The notes: a model not told the origin generated them from the letters alone. Shown: positions 25,851 to 35,851, counted from the first letter of the stretch. The stretch: DNA of 64,000 nt from Bermanella sp047621325 (GCA_047621325.1 JBLHLT010000008.1:1-64000), one strand, 5' to 3'. Made by a program: numbers and translations.

Positions 25851-26915
25851 TTAGTAGAGCCTGCGAACATGGCAAGTGATTTCTTCGCGGTCGTGGTACA
25901 AATGCTTAGCTGAGATTTCGACATTAATGTCGGCTTCTTTGCACTTTTGCTCAATTAAATCTAAGCACTGACGAACTTCTTGGTAGCGTTTTTTCATAGG
26001 CAACTTCAAGTTGAATACGGTTTCACGACACCATTCATTCACCACCCAGTGCGCCATACGTTCGGCCACTTTAATGGGGCTTTCTGCCATATCGCATACC
26101 ATCCAATGTACTTTTTTACTTGGGCTAAATTTAAAACCATCTTCTTCATGGTGAGTTACTTGGCCAGTTTCCATTAGGTCACCTTTCATTGGACCATTAT
26201 CAACCGCATCCACCATCATGCTGCGTTTAACTAACTGCCACGTCCAACCACCCGGTGCCGCGCCTAAGTCAACCGCACGCATACCCGCACTTAAACGCTC
26301 ACCCCATTGGCGCTTGGGTATAAACCAGTGCCAAGCTTCTTCTAGTTTTAAAGTAGAACGACTTGGTGCGTCTTTTGGAAACTTTAAATGCAAAATGCCA
26401 TCAGGCCATTTACAGGCATTATTGGTAAAGTGATAACCCACATGGGCATGCTGGCCATCAATGAAGAAAATCATTAAACGCGGAATTTTATGATTGCGCT
26501 TTGCGCTTAATTTATTTTTCTTACGTAACGTGGCCGCTAATGGGCCAGTTAAGCTTTTACATAATCGGCTGAGTTCTTTTGCTTCATTAGTATCAGCATG
26601 AATCAACTCCACTTCACCACAATGAGGCGTGCCTTCTAGGCTGTGCAAAATAGACGACACACGGTCGGTACTTTCAAGCTCAATCGCATCACCACAAATA
26701 AACCACTGGCGCACAAAGATAAGTTGTCGAAAGTTCACGTGCTCAATCAGCTGTTTTAGCTGATGATCTTCTGCAATAAAGCTCACATAGCCTTGATCAC
26801 TTTGGGTTTTACAGTAACCAAAGCAACCTGCTTGCGAGGCAATGTCTTGTATTTCAGCTGCGGTTTCAGCTTCAAAGCCCTGTCTACATAACAGGATTAG
26901 TTGTGTCATAGCCAT
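25851..26915 (-). CDS. rlmM: 23S rRNA 2'-O-ribose methyltransferase RlmM
   Basis: A 354-residue enzyme that methylates C2498 of 23S rRNA from SAM. An N-terminal THUMP-like region (about 1-150) precedes a Rossmann methyltransferase with motif I VDLGAAPGGWTWQL (about 215-228), VDNGPM, WMVCDM and a C-terminal LYHDREEITCHVRRLY nearly identical in pattern to E. coli RlmM. The length is close to the 366 of E. coli. An ATG two codons further in (26909) is an alternative start. The gene stands alone, 46 bp after the hydrolase gene on the same strand. Confidence 0.95.
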   Translation of the reverse strand: MAMTQLILLCRQGFEAETAAEIQDIASQAGCFGYCKTQSDQGYVSFIAEDHQLKQLIEHVNFRQLIFVRQWFICGDAIELESTDRVSSILHSLEGTPHCGEVELIHADTNEAKELSRLCKSLTGPLAATLRKKNKLSAKRNHKIPRLMIFFIDGQHAHVGYHFTNNACKWPDGILHLKFPKDAPSRSTLKLEEAWHWFIPKRQWGERLSAGMRAVDLGAAPGGWTWQLVKRSMMVDAVDNGPMKGDLMETGQVTHHEEDGFKFSPSKKVHWMVCDMAESPIKVAERMAHWVVNEWCRETVFNLKLPMKKRYQEVRQCLDLIEQKCKEADINVEISAKHLYHDREEITCHVRRLY

Positions 26916-26961
26916 TACAGCGGGGCTCTCTTATGTCATTAGGCTTAGCCTAAGTGTTAAA

Positions 26962-27630
26962 TTAATAGCAGCGCTTAATAAAATCAGCGCAAAACTGAAT
27001 TGTTTGCTCTAGATGTTGTTTATGAGTGAAGCCACTTTTCACTCTTGGCTTAAGATCATGGTCGCCGTCTTCAAGCCATAAAAATTCGATATCTTTGGGT
27101 ATTGGCAATTGTTTTACTTCATCAAGGCTACCCAGCTTATCGCGCGTACCTTGTACGATTGCCATAGGAACATTCACCTGGGGTAGATGATCTATTCGTA
27201 ACTTTTCAGGCTTTCCTTGCGGATGAAATGGATACCCTAAAGCTAATACACCAAGCACTTTACCTGCTTGAATCGATTCACTGGCTAATAGGCTGGCCAT
27301 TCTGCCACCCATTGATTTGCCCATTATCACACAGGGGCCTGTTTGTAGCTCAAGTACTTGATTAAAACATTCAATTAACTCGGGCTGGCGATTAGGCGGG
27401 CGCTTTTTACCATTTAAACGGCGTTCTTGCATATAAGGGAATTCAAAACGCACAACCCGTATACCTATTTGGGATAATCCCTTGGCGATGATTTGCATAA
27501 ACTCACTGTCCATTGGTGCACCCGCGCCATGGGCAAACACACAAGTAACTGAATGTTGCTCACCATCGACTATCAACATAAAATTTACGTCCAAATACAA
27601 AGACGCTAGTGTAATTGGACAGTCGCTCAT
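26962..27630 (-). CDS. Small alpha/beta hydrolase (KANL3/Tex30-like)
   Basis: A 222-residue alpha/beta hydrolase. The nucleophile elbow is GKSMGGR with Ser106. Asp in QGTRDKLG and His in DGDHDLKP complete a plausible triad, and VFAHGAGAPMDS is the oxyanion loop typical of the KANL3/Tex30-like (dienelactone-hydrolase-related) group. Substrate unknown. An internal ATG at 27579 is a possible alternative start. It diverges from ccoN, and the FNR-type box lies in the shared 218-bp spacer. Confidence 0.85.
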   Translation of the reverse strand: MSDCPITLASLYLDVNFMLIVDGEQHSVTCVFAHGAGAPMDSEFMQIIAKGLSQIGIRVVRFEFPYMQERRLNGKKRPPNRQPELIECFNQVLELQTGPCVIMGKSMGGRMASLLASESIQAGKVLGVLALGYPFHPQGKPEKLRIDHLPQVNVPMAIVQGTRDKLGSLDEVKQLPIPKDIEFLWLEDGDHDLKPRVKSGFTHKQHLEQTIQFCADFIKRCY

Positions 27631-27757
27631 TGTCAGGTGCTGTATTTTTAACCATCGAACAAATTCGCTGCTAAGCTTATAAACACCTAACCCTTAAGCG
27701 ATTACTGCGCATTATTTAAACAAAATAGCTAACTATTTGTTATCACTCGATAAAAGG

Positions 27758-27771
27758 TTGATGTGTATCAT
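27758..27771 (+). promoter_or_regulatory. FNR/Anr box upstream of ccoN
   Basis: TTGATGTGTATCAT matches the FNR consensus TTGAT-N4-ATCAA at 9 of 10 defined positions, about 78 bp before the ccoN start. It predicts activation of ccoNOQP by FNR/Anr at low oxygen, and the fnr gene itself is 9 kb downstream. Confidence 0.85.
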
Positions 27772-27848
27772 GGCTTTTCATTGCATTTACACCCGCCTTT
27801 ACTGATAATTGCGCCGATTTTTTAACTTGCTGCGAATGGAACTTAATC

Positions 27849-29279
27849 ATGAGCACTGCTATAGAGCATCCAACCTATAACTATAAGGTGGTAAAATATT
27901 TTGCCATCATGACTGTGGTCTGGGGTATCGTGGGCATGTCCCTTGGTGTCTTGATCGCTTCTCAACTTGTTTGGCCTGAGCTGAACTTTGAGATTCCGTA
28001 TCTGACGTTCTCTCGTTTACGTCCTTTACATACCAATGCGGTTATTTTCGCATTCGGCGGCTGCGCCCTTTTTGCTACTTCTTATTATGTTGTACAGCGC
28101 ACTTGTCAAACTCGTATTTTCTCTGATTCTTTAGCCATGTTTACCTTCTGGGGTTGGCAAGCCATCATCGTTGCGGCTGCCATCACCTTACCTTTAGGTC
28201 TAACATCAACTAAAGAGTACGCAGAGCTAGAATGGCCAATTGATATTGCCATCACCATTGTTTGGGTGTGTTATGCCATTGTGTTCTTTGGCACAATCGC
28301 CAAACGCTCACAGCCTCATATTTATGTGGCTAACTGGTTCTTTGGTGCTTTCATCATCACTATCGCTGTTCTTCATATTTTCAATAGCCTTTCTGTACCG
28401 GTGACGATGTTTAAGTCTTACTCCATCTATGCTGGCGCAATCGATGCGATGGTTCAGTGGTGGTACGGCCATAATGCGGTAGGTTTCTTCTTAACGGCGG
28501 GCTTCCTAGGTATTATGTATTACTTCGTACCTAAACAAGCTGAACGTCCAGTTTACTCTTACCGTTTATCTATTGTTCACTTCTGGGCGTTGATCTCTAT
28601 CTACGTTTGGGCGGGCGCTCACCACTTGCATTACACCTCTCTTCCAGATTGGGCTCAATCGGCGGGGATGATTATGTCTTTGATTCTTCTTGCTCCATCT
28701 TGGGGTGGCATGATCAACGGTATGATGACGCTTTCAGGCGCTTGGCATAAGCTGCGTACTGACCCTATTTTACGTTTCTTGGTGGTTTCTTTGTCTTTCT
28801 ACGGTATGTCTACCTTCGAAGGCCCAATGATGGCAATCAAAACCGTAAACGCACTTTCTCATTACACTGACTGGACAATAGGCCATGTACACTCAGGTGC
28901 ATTAGGCTGGGTTGCCATGGTATCTATTGGTGCTATCTACAACATGCTTCCGGTTGTGCTTGGTAAGAAACAAGGTGAAATGTACTCAATCAAATTGATC
29001 AACATTCACTTCTGGCTAGCGACTATTGGTACGGTTCTTTACATCGTTGCGATGTGGGTGAACGGTATTATGCAGGGTCTAATGTGGCGCGCAGTAAACG
29101 CTGACGGCACGCTGACTTACAGCTTTGTAGAGTCTCTTGAAGCCTCTTATCCTGGTTACTTTGTTCGTGCCTTAGGTGGCGCCATATTCTTAAGCGGTAT
29201 GCTTCTTATGGCTTATAACACCTACAAAACGGTACGCAGTGCCAATGCCGAACAACAAGCTAAGCTAGCACAAGTATAA
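27849..29279 (+). CDS. ccoN: cbb3 cytochrome c oxidase subunit I CcoN
   Basis: A 476-residue catalytic subunit of the high-affinity cbb3 terminal oxidase, with about twelve membrane helices. Heme and copper ligands are visible: HTNAVIFAFGG (heme b His), WWYGHNAVGFFLTAGF (CuB His), AHHLHYT (CuB His pair) and GHVHSGALGW (heme His pair). It reduces oxygen to water and pumps protons at low oxygen. Codon use here and in ccoO/ccoP favours T-ending synonyms (TCT, CGT, CTT) more than neighbouring genes, suggesting high expression. First gene of ccoNOQP. Confidence 0.98.
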   Translation: MSTAIEHPTYNYKVVKYFAIMTVVWGIVGMSLGVLIASQLVWPELNFEIPYLTFSRLRPLHTNAVIFAFGGCALFATSYYVVQRTCQTRIFSDSLAMFTFWGWQAIIVAAAITLPLGLTSTKEYAELEWPIDIAITIVWVCYAIVFFGTIAKRSQPHIYVANWFFGAFIITIAVLHIFNSLSVPVTMFKSYSIYAGAIDAMVQWWYGHNAVGFFLTAGFLGIMYYFVPKQAERPVYSYRLSIVHFWALISIYVWAGAHHLHYTSLPDWAQSAGMIMSLILLAPSWGGMINGMMTLSGAWHKLRTDPILRFLVVSLSFYGMSTFEGPMMAIKTVNALSHYTDWTIGHVHSGALGWVAMVSIGAIYNMLPVVLGKKQGEMYSIKLINIHFWLATIGTVLYIVAMWVNGIMQGLMWRAVNADGTLTYSFVESLEASYPGYFVRALGGAIFLSGMLLMAYNTYKTVRSANAEQQAKLAQV

Positions 29280-29294
29280 GGGCGAGAAATTAGT

Positions 29295-29903
29295 ATGAAA
29301 CATGATATCGTCGAAAAGAACCTGCCATTGATGATTGTGCTGATTGTAATTGCAATCAGCTGGGGAGCATTGGCAGAAATTGTTCCTCTATTCTTCTTGA
29401 AAGAAACCACTGAACCCGTTGAAGGTCTTGAGCCTTTAAGCGCTGTGGAATTAGAAGGCCGTGACATCTACATCCGTGAAGGTTGCCATGTATGTCATAC
29501 CCAAATGATTCGCCCATTCCGTGCTGAGACAGAGCGTTATGGTCACTACTCTCTTGCTGGCGAAGACGTTTACGAACATCCATTTTTATGGGGTTCTAAG
29601 CGTACAGGTCCTGACCTTGCCCGTGTTGGACAACGTTATTCTGATGATTGGCACCGTGCTCACTTGTATAACCCTCGTGACGTTGTTCCTTCTTCGAATA
29701 TGCCTGCGTTCCCATGGTTATTTGAAGACAAGATTGATGGACGAGATACTCCGAAAAAAATGGAAGCTCTGCGCTTTGTTGGTGTGCCATACACTGACGA
29801 GCAAATTGCGGGTGCTAAAGATGCAGCTGACGGCGTACGTGAAATCGACGCGCTGGTTATGTATCTACAGCAGCTTGGCACAGTTCTAACCCAAAAACGG
29901 TAG
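29295..29903 (+). CDS. ccoO: cbb3 oxidase monoheme subunit CcoO
   Basis: A 202-residue membrane-anchored monoheme cytochrome c. One N-terminal helix (about 11-35, LMIVLIVIAISWGALAEIVPLFF) is followed by the heme site CHVCH (64-68), with SSNMPAFPWLF supplying the axial Met. It carries electrons from CcoP to CcoN. The start is 16 bp after ccoN, with GGGCGAGAAA as ribosome-binding region. Length and motifs are normal. Confidence 0.98.
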   Translation: MKHDIVEKNLPLMIVLIVIAISWGALAEIVPLFFLKETTEPVEGLEPLSAVELEGRDIYIREGCHVCHTQMIRPFRAETERYGHYSLAGEDVYEHPFLWGSKRTGPDLARVGQRYSDDWHRAHLYNPRDVVPSSNMPAFPWLFEDKIDGRDTPKKMEALRFVGVPYTDEQIAGAKDAADGVREIDALVMYLQQLGTVLTQKR

Positions 29904-29907
29904 AGTT

Positions 29908-30090
29908 ATGGATATCAATGACGTGCGCGGTTTAGGTACCGTATTCGCTTTAATCGCTTTTCTAGGCATCATTGCATGGGCGTATAGCTCATCTCGTAAA
30001 GGTCGCTTTGACGATGACGCTGATATGATTTTTAAAGACGATCAAATCGCGCACCGTACAGCAGAATCGGAGAGAGAGAAAAATGACTGA
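29908..30090 (+). CDS. ccoQ: cbb3 oxidase small subunit CcoQ
   Basis: A 60-residue single-helix protein: helix about 9-27 (LGTVFALIAFLGIIAWAYS), then a basic turn SSRKGRFDDDADMIF typical of CcoQ/FixQ. It stabilises the assembled oxidase. The gene starts 5 bp after ccoO and overlaps ccoP by 8 bp, so translation is coupled. Confidence 0.95.
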   Translation: MDINDVRGLGTVFALIAFLGIIAWAYSSSRKGRFDDDADMIFKDDQIAHRTAESEREKND

Positions 30091-30985
30091 ACTAACAACC
30101 TTTTGGCACATATGGGTAAGTGTCATCGTAATTGGCTCCATGATCGCATCTGGTGCCCTGATCGTTATCACCAAACGCGGTCAAAAATTTGATGAAGAGA
30201 CCGACCAAACCACTGGTCACTCTTTTGATGGCATCGATGAGTTAGACAATCCATTACCTAAGTGGTGGATGTATTTCTTCTGGTCTACCATCGTGTTTGG
30301 TTTTGCTTACATTCTGGTTTATGGCATCGGTGACTGGACTGGTTTTCGTGACTGGAGCTCGCACGGTCAATATGAAAACGAAGTAGCCAAAGCTGAAAAA
30401 CAATTTCAGCCTTACTATGACAAACTAACCGCTATGCCTATTGAAGAATTAGCGAGCAATGAAGAAGCACTTGCAACAGGTCAGCGTATCTTTGCTTCTA
30501 ACTGTTCAGTTTGTCACGGCCCGACTGCTTCAGGTTCTGAAGGTTTTCCTAACCTAGCGGATAATGACTGGTTATACGGCGGCACACCTGCTGCAATTAA
30601 AGCCACATTAACCAACGGTCGTAAAGGCGCTATGCCAGCCAATGGCCTAAAGCCAAACATGACTGCTGAAGAACGTACCGACATCGTCGCTCACGTACTA
30701 ACGTTATCTGGCCGTGAAGGCTCTGGTGACGCGCAAAAAGGTAAGGCATTGTTTGCACAAGCCTGTGCCGCCTGTCACGGTGGCGATGGCAAAGGCATGC
30801 ACGCTGTTGGCGCGCCAAACTTAACTGATAATATTTGGTTATACGGCGGCAGCGAAGCTAAAATCAATTTCACCATTCAACATGGTCGTGCCGGTGTCAT
30901 GCCTGCTTGGAAAGAAATTTTAGGCGAAGATAAGATCCATGTTGTGTCAGCTTACGTTTATTCTTTGTCTCAAAAACAAGAGTAA
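30083..30985 (+). CDS. ccoP: cbb3 oxidase diheme subunit CcoP
   Basis: A 300-residue diheme cytochrome c with two N-terminal membrane helices (about 5-28 and 55-78) and two periplasmic heme sites, CSVCHG (near 141) and CAACHG (near 229). The paired NDWLYGG and NIWLYGG segments after each show the internal duplication. It takes electrons from soluble cytochrome c and passes them to CcoO. It ends the oxidase operon, with a terminator 25 bp later. Confidence 0.98.
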   Translation: MTELTTFWHIWVSVIVIGSMIASGALIVITKRGQKFDEETDQTTGHSFDGIDELDNPLPKWWMYFFWSTIVFGFAYILVYGIGDWTGFRDWSSHGQYENEVAKAEKQFQPYYDKLTAMPIEELASNEEALATGQRIFASNCSVCHGPTASGSEGFPNLADNDWLYGGTPAAIKATLTNGRKGAMPANGLKPNMTAEERTDIVAHVLTLSGREGSGDAQKGKALFAQACAACHGGDGKGMHAVGAPNLTDNIWLYGGSEAKINFTIQHGRAGVMPAWKEILGEDKIHVVSAYVYSLSQKQE

Positions 30986-31008
30986 TTGAGCTAGCTCAAT
31001 AAATCATG

Positions 31009-31035
31009 AAAAAGCGGCTATATGCCGCTTTTTTC
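31009..31035 (+). terminator. Terminator of ccoNOQP
   Basis: AAAAAGCGGC and GCCGCTTTTTT pair around a 5-nt TATAT loop, shortly after the ccoP stop. Confidence 0.92.
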
Positions 31036-31212
31036 ATATTTATTAGCTACAGCTAATGCATTAGACTCATTGCAAATTAAATCTCTGAAGTATGTCTTAG
31101 GCAAATAAAAAGAAATGACACGATAGCGTTACCATCATGTCAAAACAGCCTCTAAACTATAAAAAACACAATAATGTTTGGCGTGACACTTCTTCCTATT
31201 AAGGTGGTCAGT

Positions 31213-32637
31213 ATGAGTGAAGAAATACCTGTCAAAGACATTACTCCCGTGAACATCCACGAAAAGTATGAGGGTGTTGCTGCTAAGGTAAATGGCAAAC
31301 TATATGTGCGTGCCATTAACGGTTTTTTCAATAAGCTGAGAACCTTTTCGCTTTGGGGCTTAATGCTCGCCTACTTCATCACACCTTGGATAAACATAAA
31401 TGGCTCACAGGCTGTTTGGTTTGATCTTCCTAGCCGACAATTTCATATTTGGGGCCTTACCTTTTGGCCACAAGATTTTATTTTATTATCTTGGCTACTG
31501 ATTATTTGTGCGTTCGGTTTGTTTACCATCACAACCTTAGCTGGTCGAATTTGGTGTGGTTATACCTGCCCGCAAACCGTATGGACATTTATTTTCATGT
31601 GGTTTGAAGAAAAAATTGAAGGCAACCGTAATCAACGCTTAAAGCTTGATAAAGCACCGCTTACTCGCTCTAAATTTTTTAAAAAGCTATCTAAACACAG
31701 TATTTGGGTTGTCATCTCTTTTGCTACTGGCGTGGCGTTTGTCGGTTACTTCTACCCCATTCGAGAATTGGTTCCTGACCTTATTAACTTTACGATAGAA
31801 GATCACTGGGCCAGTTTTTGGCTACTGTTTTTCACCCTTGCCACATACGGCAATGCAGGCTGGTTACGTGAGCAAGTGTGCACCCATATGTGCCCATACG
31901 CGCGCTTTCAAGCCGTTATGTTTGACCAAGACACCTTAATTGTTTCTTACGATGAACGTCGTGGTGAGCGCGGCACTGGCCGTGGAGCGCGTAAAAAAGG
32001 CGTAGACCCCGTGGAGAAAAATATTGGCGACTGCATAGACTGCAATATGTGCGTACAGGTTTGCCCTGTTGGTATCGACATTCGCGAAGGCTTGCAATAT
32101 CAATGCATCAGCTGTGCGCTGTGCATTGATGCCTGCGATGAAATCATGGATAAAATGGAGTATCCGAAAGGCTTAATACGCTATACCAATGAACACGCCC
32201 TTAAAGGTAATGAAGTCCATATTATTAGGCCTAAACTTGTTGGGTATGCCAGCGCATTAATTCTTATGATTGGTATTTTTATGTATTCTGTTTTTGATCG
32301 CTCACCAGTAGAGTTAGACGTAAGCCGTGATCGTGGCGCGCTCTATACCAACAGCAGTGATGGCAGACTGCAAAATAGCTATTTTGCCAAAATAATGAAT
32401 ATGTCTTCAGAAGAGCATGTATTTACAATAAAAGTAGAAGGTCTAGCGGGTGGAGAACTAAGTGGTAAAACTAAAATTCACCTTATGCCCGGTGATGTAG
32501 GTTCCATGCCCCTTAATTTGAAGGCCGTTCCTTGGGAATTAAAGCAATCGCGCACAGATATTCGCTTTATCGCTACGCGAGATGATGGCCTTATTGTAGA
32601 AGAAGAAAGTCGTTTTATTGGCCCTGTCGGTCGGTAA
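31213..32637 (+). CDS. ccoG: Cytochrome oxidase accessory protein CcoG (FixG-like)
   Basis: A 474-residue membrane ferredoxin-like protein implicated in copper reduction for cbb3 assembly. It has several membrane helices (about 35-55, 82-105, 155-180, 195-215, 335-355). CGYTCPQTVW and CTHMCPYARF supply extra cysteines. A double cluster motif CIDCNMCVQVCP...CISCALCIDACD (about 275-322) binds two [4Fe-4S] clusters, and an Ig-like C-terminal domain follows. ATG 31213 is preferred over 31174 because AAGGTGG lies 5-11 bases before it. It heads the ccoGHIS set after its own spacer. Confidence 0.94.
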   Translation: MSEEIPVKDITPVNIHEKYEGVAAKVNGKLYVRAINGFFNKLRTFSLWGLMLAYFITPWININGSQAVWFDLPSRQFHIWGLTFWPQDFILLSWLLIICAFGLFTITTLAGRIWCGYTCPQTVWTFIFMWFEEKIEGNRNQRLKLDKAPLTRSKFFKKLSKHSIWVVISFATGVAFVGYFYPIRELVPDLINFTIEDHWASFWLLFFTLATYGNAGWLREQVCTHMCPYARFQAVMFDQDTLIVSYDERRGERGTGRGARKKGVDPVEKNIGDCIDCNMCVQVCPVGIDIREGLQYQCISCALCIDACDEIMDKMEYPKGLIRYTNEHALKGNEVHIIRPKLVGYASALILMIGIFMYSVFDRSPVELDVSRDRGALYTNSSDGRLQNSYFAKIMNMSSEEHVFTIKVEGLAGGELSGKTKIHLMPGDVGSMPLNLKAVPWELKQSRTDIRFIATRDDGLIVEEESRFIGPVGR

Positions 32638-32745
32638 TCACAAGGGAACTTAACACAGATAGCTTACTCCAAGCTGTCTTAGAACTTGTTCAGCGCCAGT
32701 GTAGTGATACACTGGCGCCCTTATTTGATATAGCAGTCATTCACC

Positions 32746-33228
32746 ATGATCGAATCACAACGCCCTTGGTACAAAGAGCCCTACGTATGGATGCTCATTG
32801 GCATCCCTTTAAGCTCTGTTATTGTTGGTACATTCTTTATTACCATCTCCGTTATTAATAAAGATACGCTGGTGCGCGATAACTACTACAAAGACGGATT
32901 GGCTTACAACCAAGAGTTACAGTGGGATAAAAAAGCAAAAACAATGGATATCCGCATGGAGCTCCTAGTTAAAGATAATGAGTTAAGCATGCAACTTGTA
33001 AACTCTCGCCTAAATCCCACCTCTACTTTAAAAGTAACATTAGGGCACCCAACCATTGCCGCAAAAGATCGCGAGTCTCACCTTCAGCTAACGCAAGACA
33101 AACGCTACCTTGGGTATGTTGATAAGCTTGAAGATGGTCGTTATTACTTACTGGTTGAATCAGCCGAGCAGCAATGGCGCATTCGTAAAGACATCTGGGT
33201 GAAAAACGGCGTACCTGTCGCCATCTAG
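32746..33228 (+). CDS. ccoH: CcoH/FixH-like oxidase assembly protein
   Basis: A 160-residue protein with one N-terminal membrane helix (about 11-33, YVWMLIGIPLSSVIVGTFFI) preceded by the family opening QRPWYKEP. VRDNYYKDGLAYN (about 43-55) is the FixH hallmark, followed by an Ig-like periplasmic domain. CcoH is needed for stable cbb3 assembly and interacts with CcoN. It ends 2 bp before ccoI. Confidence 0.9.
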   Translation: MIESQRPWYKEPYVWMLIGIPLSSVIVGTFFITISVINKDTLVRDNYYKDGLAYNQELQWDKKAKTMDIRMELLVKDNELSMQLVNSRLNPTSTLKVTLGHPTIAAKDRESHLQLTQDKRYLGYVDKLEDGRYYLLVESAEQQWRIRKDIWVKNGVPVAI

Positions 33229-33230
33229 TT

Positions 33231-35627
33231 ATGAGTACTTGTTATCACTGTGGGCAAATCGTTGCCGATAATTTACATTTAACTGCCCGTGTATTTGGCC
33301 AAGGTCGCAGCATGTGCTGCGTAGGCTGCCAGGCGGTTACAAACGCTATCGTTGAAAGTGGCAGTGAATCTTTCTATCAATACCGCAGTGATACCAACAC
33401 AACCCCAGACTTTACCATCGATACCCTTCCGCAGTCCGTTCGCCAAGAATTAACCTTATTTGATAACCCTGATGTGCTGCTCGATATTGCGACACAGCAT
33501 GACGAGGGCTTTGACACCGTATTAATTATCGAAGGCATTACTTGCGCCGCTTGCGGCTGGCTCATTGAAAAACAATTACAACGCTTTGATGGGGTTACAT
33601 CTGTTCAACTGAACTTAAGCCAGCACAAACTTTATATTTCATGGCAACAAGATCTTACGGCACTGAGTCAGATTATCTCTCGTATTTATGCTTTAGGTTT
33701 CAAAGCGCAACCCTACACCCCAGATGCTGCACAGCAACAGCTTCAAGCTGAACAAAAAGTGGCCATACAGCGTTTAGTATTAGCCGCTCTTGGTATGATG
33801 CAAGCCATGATGTTTGCCGTCCCACTTTATGCCGACGACTGGGCTGGGGTATTTATTAAATTTGAAACGTATTTCCGCTTTGCTGGTTTAGCAATCACCA
33901 CACCCGTTATTTTTTACAGCGCACGACCATTTTTTACAGCTTGTATTCGAGACCTAAAAAGCCGCCACTTAACGATGGATGTCCCCGTTTCAATTGCCAT
34001 TGGCGGCGCCTATCTTGCCAGTATTTATTCGACGTTCACTCACGGCGATGAAGTGTATTTTGATAGTGTCTGTATGTTCACATTCTTTTTATTGGTTGGT
34101 CGCTTTTTAGAAACGCGCGCCCGCCTGCGCAATGGCGAAGCTGGCAACGAACTGCATAATTTAATGCCCAGAGCCTGCGTAAAAATAACCACAGAAGATG
34201 AGGAAACATTACTGCCGATTAATCAAATAAACGTTGGTGATTGCATCCGTATTTTGCCCGGTAGCACCATCGCCACTGATGGCATCATCGTAAATGGCAA
34301 CACCAGTATTGATGAGTCTATTATTACGGGTGAATTTATTCCGCTACACAAAAACATTAATGACAGCGTGATTGCCGGCAGCTTAAACGTTGAAAACCCC
34401 ATTGACATTCGGGTTACCGCCATCGGTAAAGGCACCCAAATTTCGACCATTATGTCCCTATTAGATCGCGCTTCCCAAGACAAACCCAAAATCGCTCAAT
34501 TGGCTGATAAGCTCGCTCAATACTTTGTCGCGGCCGTCTTACTTATCTCTGCCATTGTTTTCACCGCATGGTCTTTTATTGACAGTGATCGCGCGTTTTG
34601 GATTACGCTATCGGTACTGGTTGCTACGTGCCCATGTGCACTGTCTCTTGCAACCCCCACCGCACTCACCGCCGCAACAACCGCATTAAGACGTAATGGC
34701 GTGCTCATTACCCGTGGGCATGTGCTAGAAACCTTACGCAAAAGTAAACGCATCATTTTTGATAAAACCGGTACGCTGACATTAGGCCAACTCACCATTG
34801 AAGAAACCGTAATCGTCAATAAAACCCAAGCGAACCCATTGCAAATTGCCGCCAGTTTAGAGCACTTTAGTCAGCACCCCATCGCGCATGCCTTTAAATT
34901 TCAAACATTACTGCCTGCCACCAATATACAAAATCATGCAGGGTCTGGTGTCAGCGGCACGGTCGATAATATCGACTATAAAATTGGTACGGCACATTTT
35001 ATTCATAACGATTCCATTTCAGCAGTATCGCCTGACGACCGACATTGGATCGCACTGGCTAATACAACAGACGTGCTAGCGTGGTTTTTACTCAGCGATG
35101 CCATACGCCCAAATGCTAAAAGCACGATCGAACAATTACAGGGGCTAGCATTAAGCTGCGAACTATTAAGTGGTGATCACAGCACCCATGTGGCTCATGT
35201 CGCCAATGCACTCGGCATAAATCAGTTTAACGGCGGGGTAAGCCCACAGGGCAAGTTAGATTACCTAACCAAGCAAGACCCTAATGATGTCAGCATCATG
35301 GTGGGTGACGGCATCAATGATGTGCCTGTGCTGGCACAGGCTCCGGTATCAATCGCCATTGGTAGCGCAAGCGATCTCGCTAAAACCCATGCCGATGTCA
35401 TATTAGTGAACAATCAGCTAACGCGCTTGCCGCAGCTCATCAAACAGGCTCATAAAACCGCACGTATCATTAAACAAAATTTAGCATGGGCGTTACTATA
35501 CAATAGCAGTGTCCTTCCTTTGGCCGCCTTAGGATTGCTACCGCCCTATTTAGCGGCTATTGGTATGTCAGCTAGCTCTTTGGTGGTCGTGTTCAATGCA
35601 CTACGCTTGAATACATTACCCAAATAA
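33231..35627 (+). CDS. ccoI: Copper-translocating P1B-type ATPase CcoI (FixI)
   Basis: A 798-residue copper exporter that supplies the periplasmic route for cbb3 metallation. A Cys-rich N-terminus (CYHCGQ, CCVGC) precedes a heavy-metal-associated domain with CAAC near residue 105. Membrane helices follow, with the metal-site CPC near 467. The phosphorylated Asp is in DKTGTLT (about 510) and the hinge is VGDGINDVPVL (about 697). The architecture is complete. It starts 2 bp after ccoH and is followed by ccoS in the usual order. Confidence 0.96.
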   Translation: MSTCYHCGQIVADNLHLTARVFGQGRSMCCVGCQAVTNAIVESGSESFYQYRSDTNTTPDFTIDTLPQSVRQELTLFDNPDVLLDIATQHDEGFDTVLIIEGITCAACGWLIEKQLQRFDGVTSVQLNLSQHKLYISWQQDLTALSQIISRIYALGFKAQPYTPDAAQQQLQAEQKVAIQRLVLAALGMMQAMMFAVPLYADDWAGVFIKFETYFRFAGLAITTPVIFYSARPFFTACIRDLKSRHLTMDVPVSIAIGGAYLASIYSTFTHGDEVYFDSVCMFTFFLLVGRFLETRARLRNGEAGNELHNLMPRACVKITTEDEETLLPINQINVGDCIRILPGSTIATDGIIVNGNTSIDESIITGEFIPLHKNINDSVIAGSLNVENPIDIRVTAIGKGTQISTIMSLLDRASQDKPKIAQLADKLAQYFVAAVLLISAIVFTAWSFIDSDRAFWITLSVLVATCPCALSLATPTALTAATTALRRNGVLITRGHVLETLRKSKRIIFDKTGTLTLGQLTIEETVIVNKTQANPLQIAASLEHFSQHPIAHAFKFQTLLPATNIQNHAGSGVSGTVDNIDYKIGTAHFIHNDSISAVSPDDRHWIALANTTDVLAWFLLSDAIRPNAKSTIEQLQGLALSCELLSGDHSTHVAHVANALGINQFNGGVSPQGKLDYLTKQDPNDVSIMVGDGINDVPVLAQAPVSIAIGSASDLAKTHADVILVNNQLTRLPQLIKQAHKTARIIKQNLAWALLYNSSVLPLAALGLLPPYLAAIGMSASSLVVVFNALRLNTLPK

Positions 35628-35638
35628 TTGAGATTCTC

Positions 35639-35851
35639 ATGGAAATTATTTTCATTACTGTTCCAGTCACCCTGTTATTTATTGCAAGTGGTGTCGCCAT
35701 CTTCTTTTGGGCAAACAAAGGCGGTCAATTTGATGATTTGGACAGCCCAGCCCATCGCATCTTATTTGATGATGACATCGAGCCAAATCAGAAAAAACCA
35801 CAGACTGATTCAAAGCCAAATGAAGACGAGAAGAAAGACTCAACCCAATGA
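35639..35851 (+). CDS. ccoS: cbb3 maturation protein CcoS
   Basis: A 70-residue protein with one N-terminal membrane helix (about 3-24, IIFITVPVTLLFIASGVAIFF) followed by ANKGGQFDDLDSPAHRILFDDD, the CcoS signature, and a charged tail. It is required for cofactor insertion into cbb3 oxidase. It starts 11 bp after ccoI and overlaps the next gene by 4 bp. Confidence 0.96.
   Translation: MEIIFITVPVTLLFIASGVAIFFWANKGGQFDDLDSPAHRILFDDDIEPNQKKPQTDSKPNEDEKKDSTQ

Noticed and set aside
29521..29889. 122-codon frame overlapping ccoO
   Set aside because: The ccoO frame has heme motifs and full conservation; this frame is Leu/Cys-rich out-of-frame sequence.
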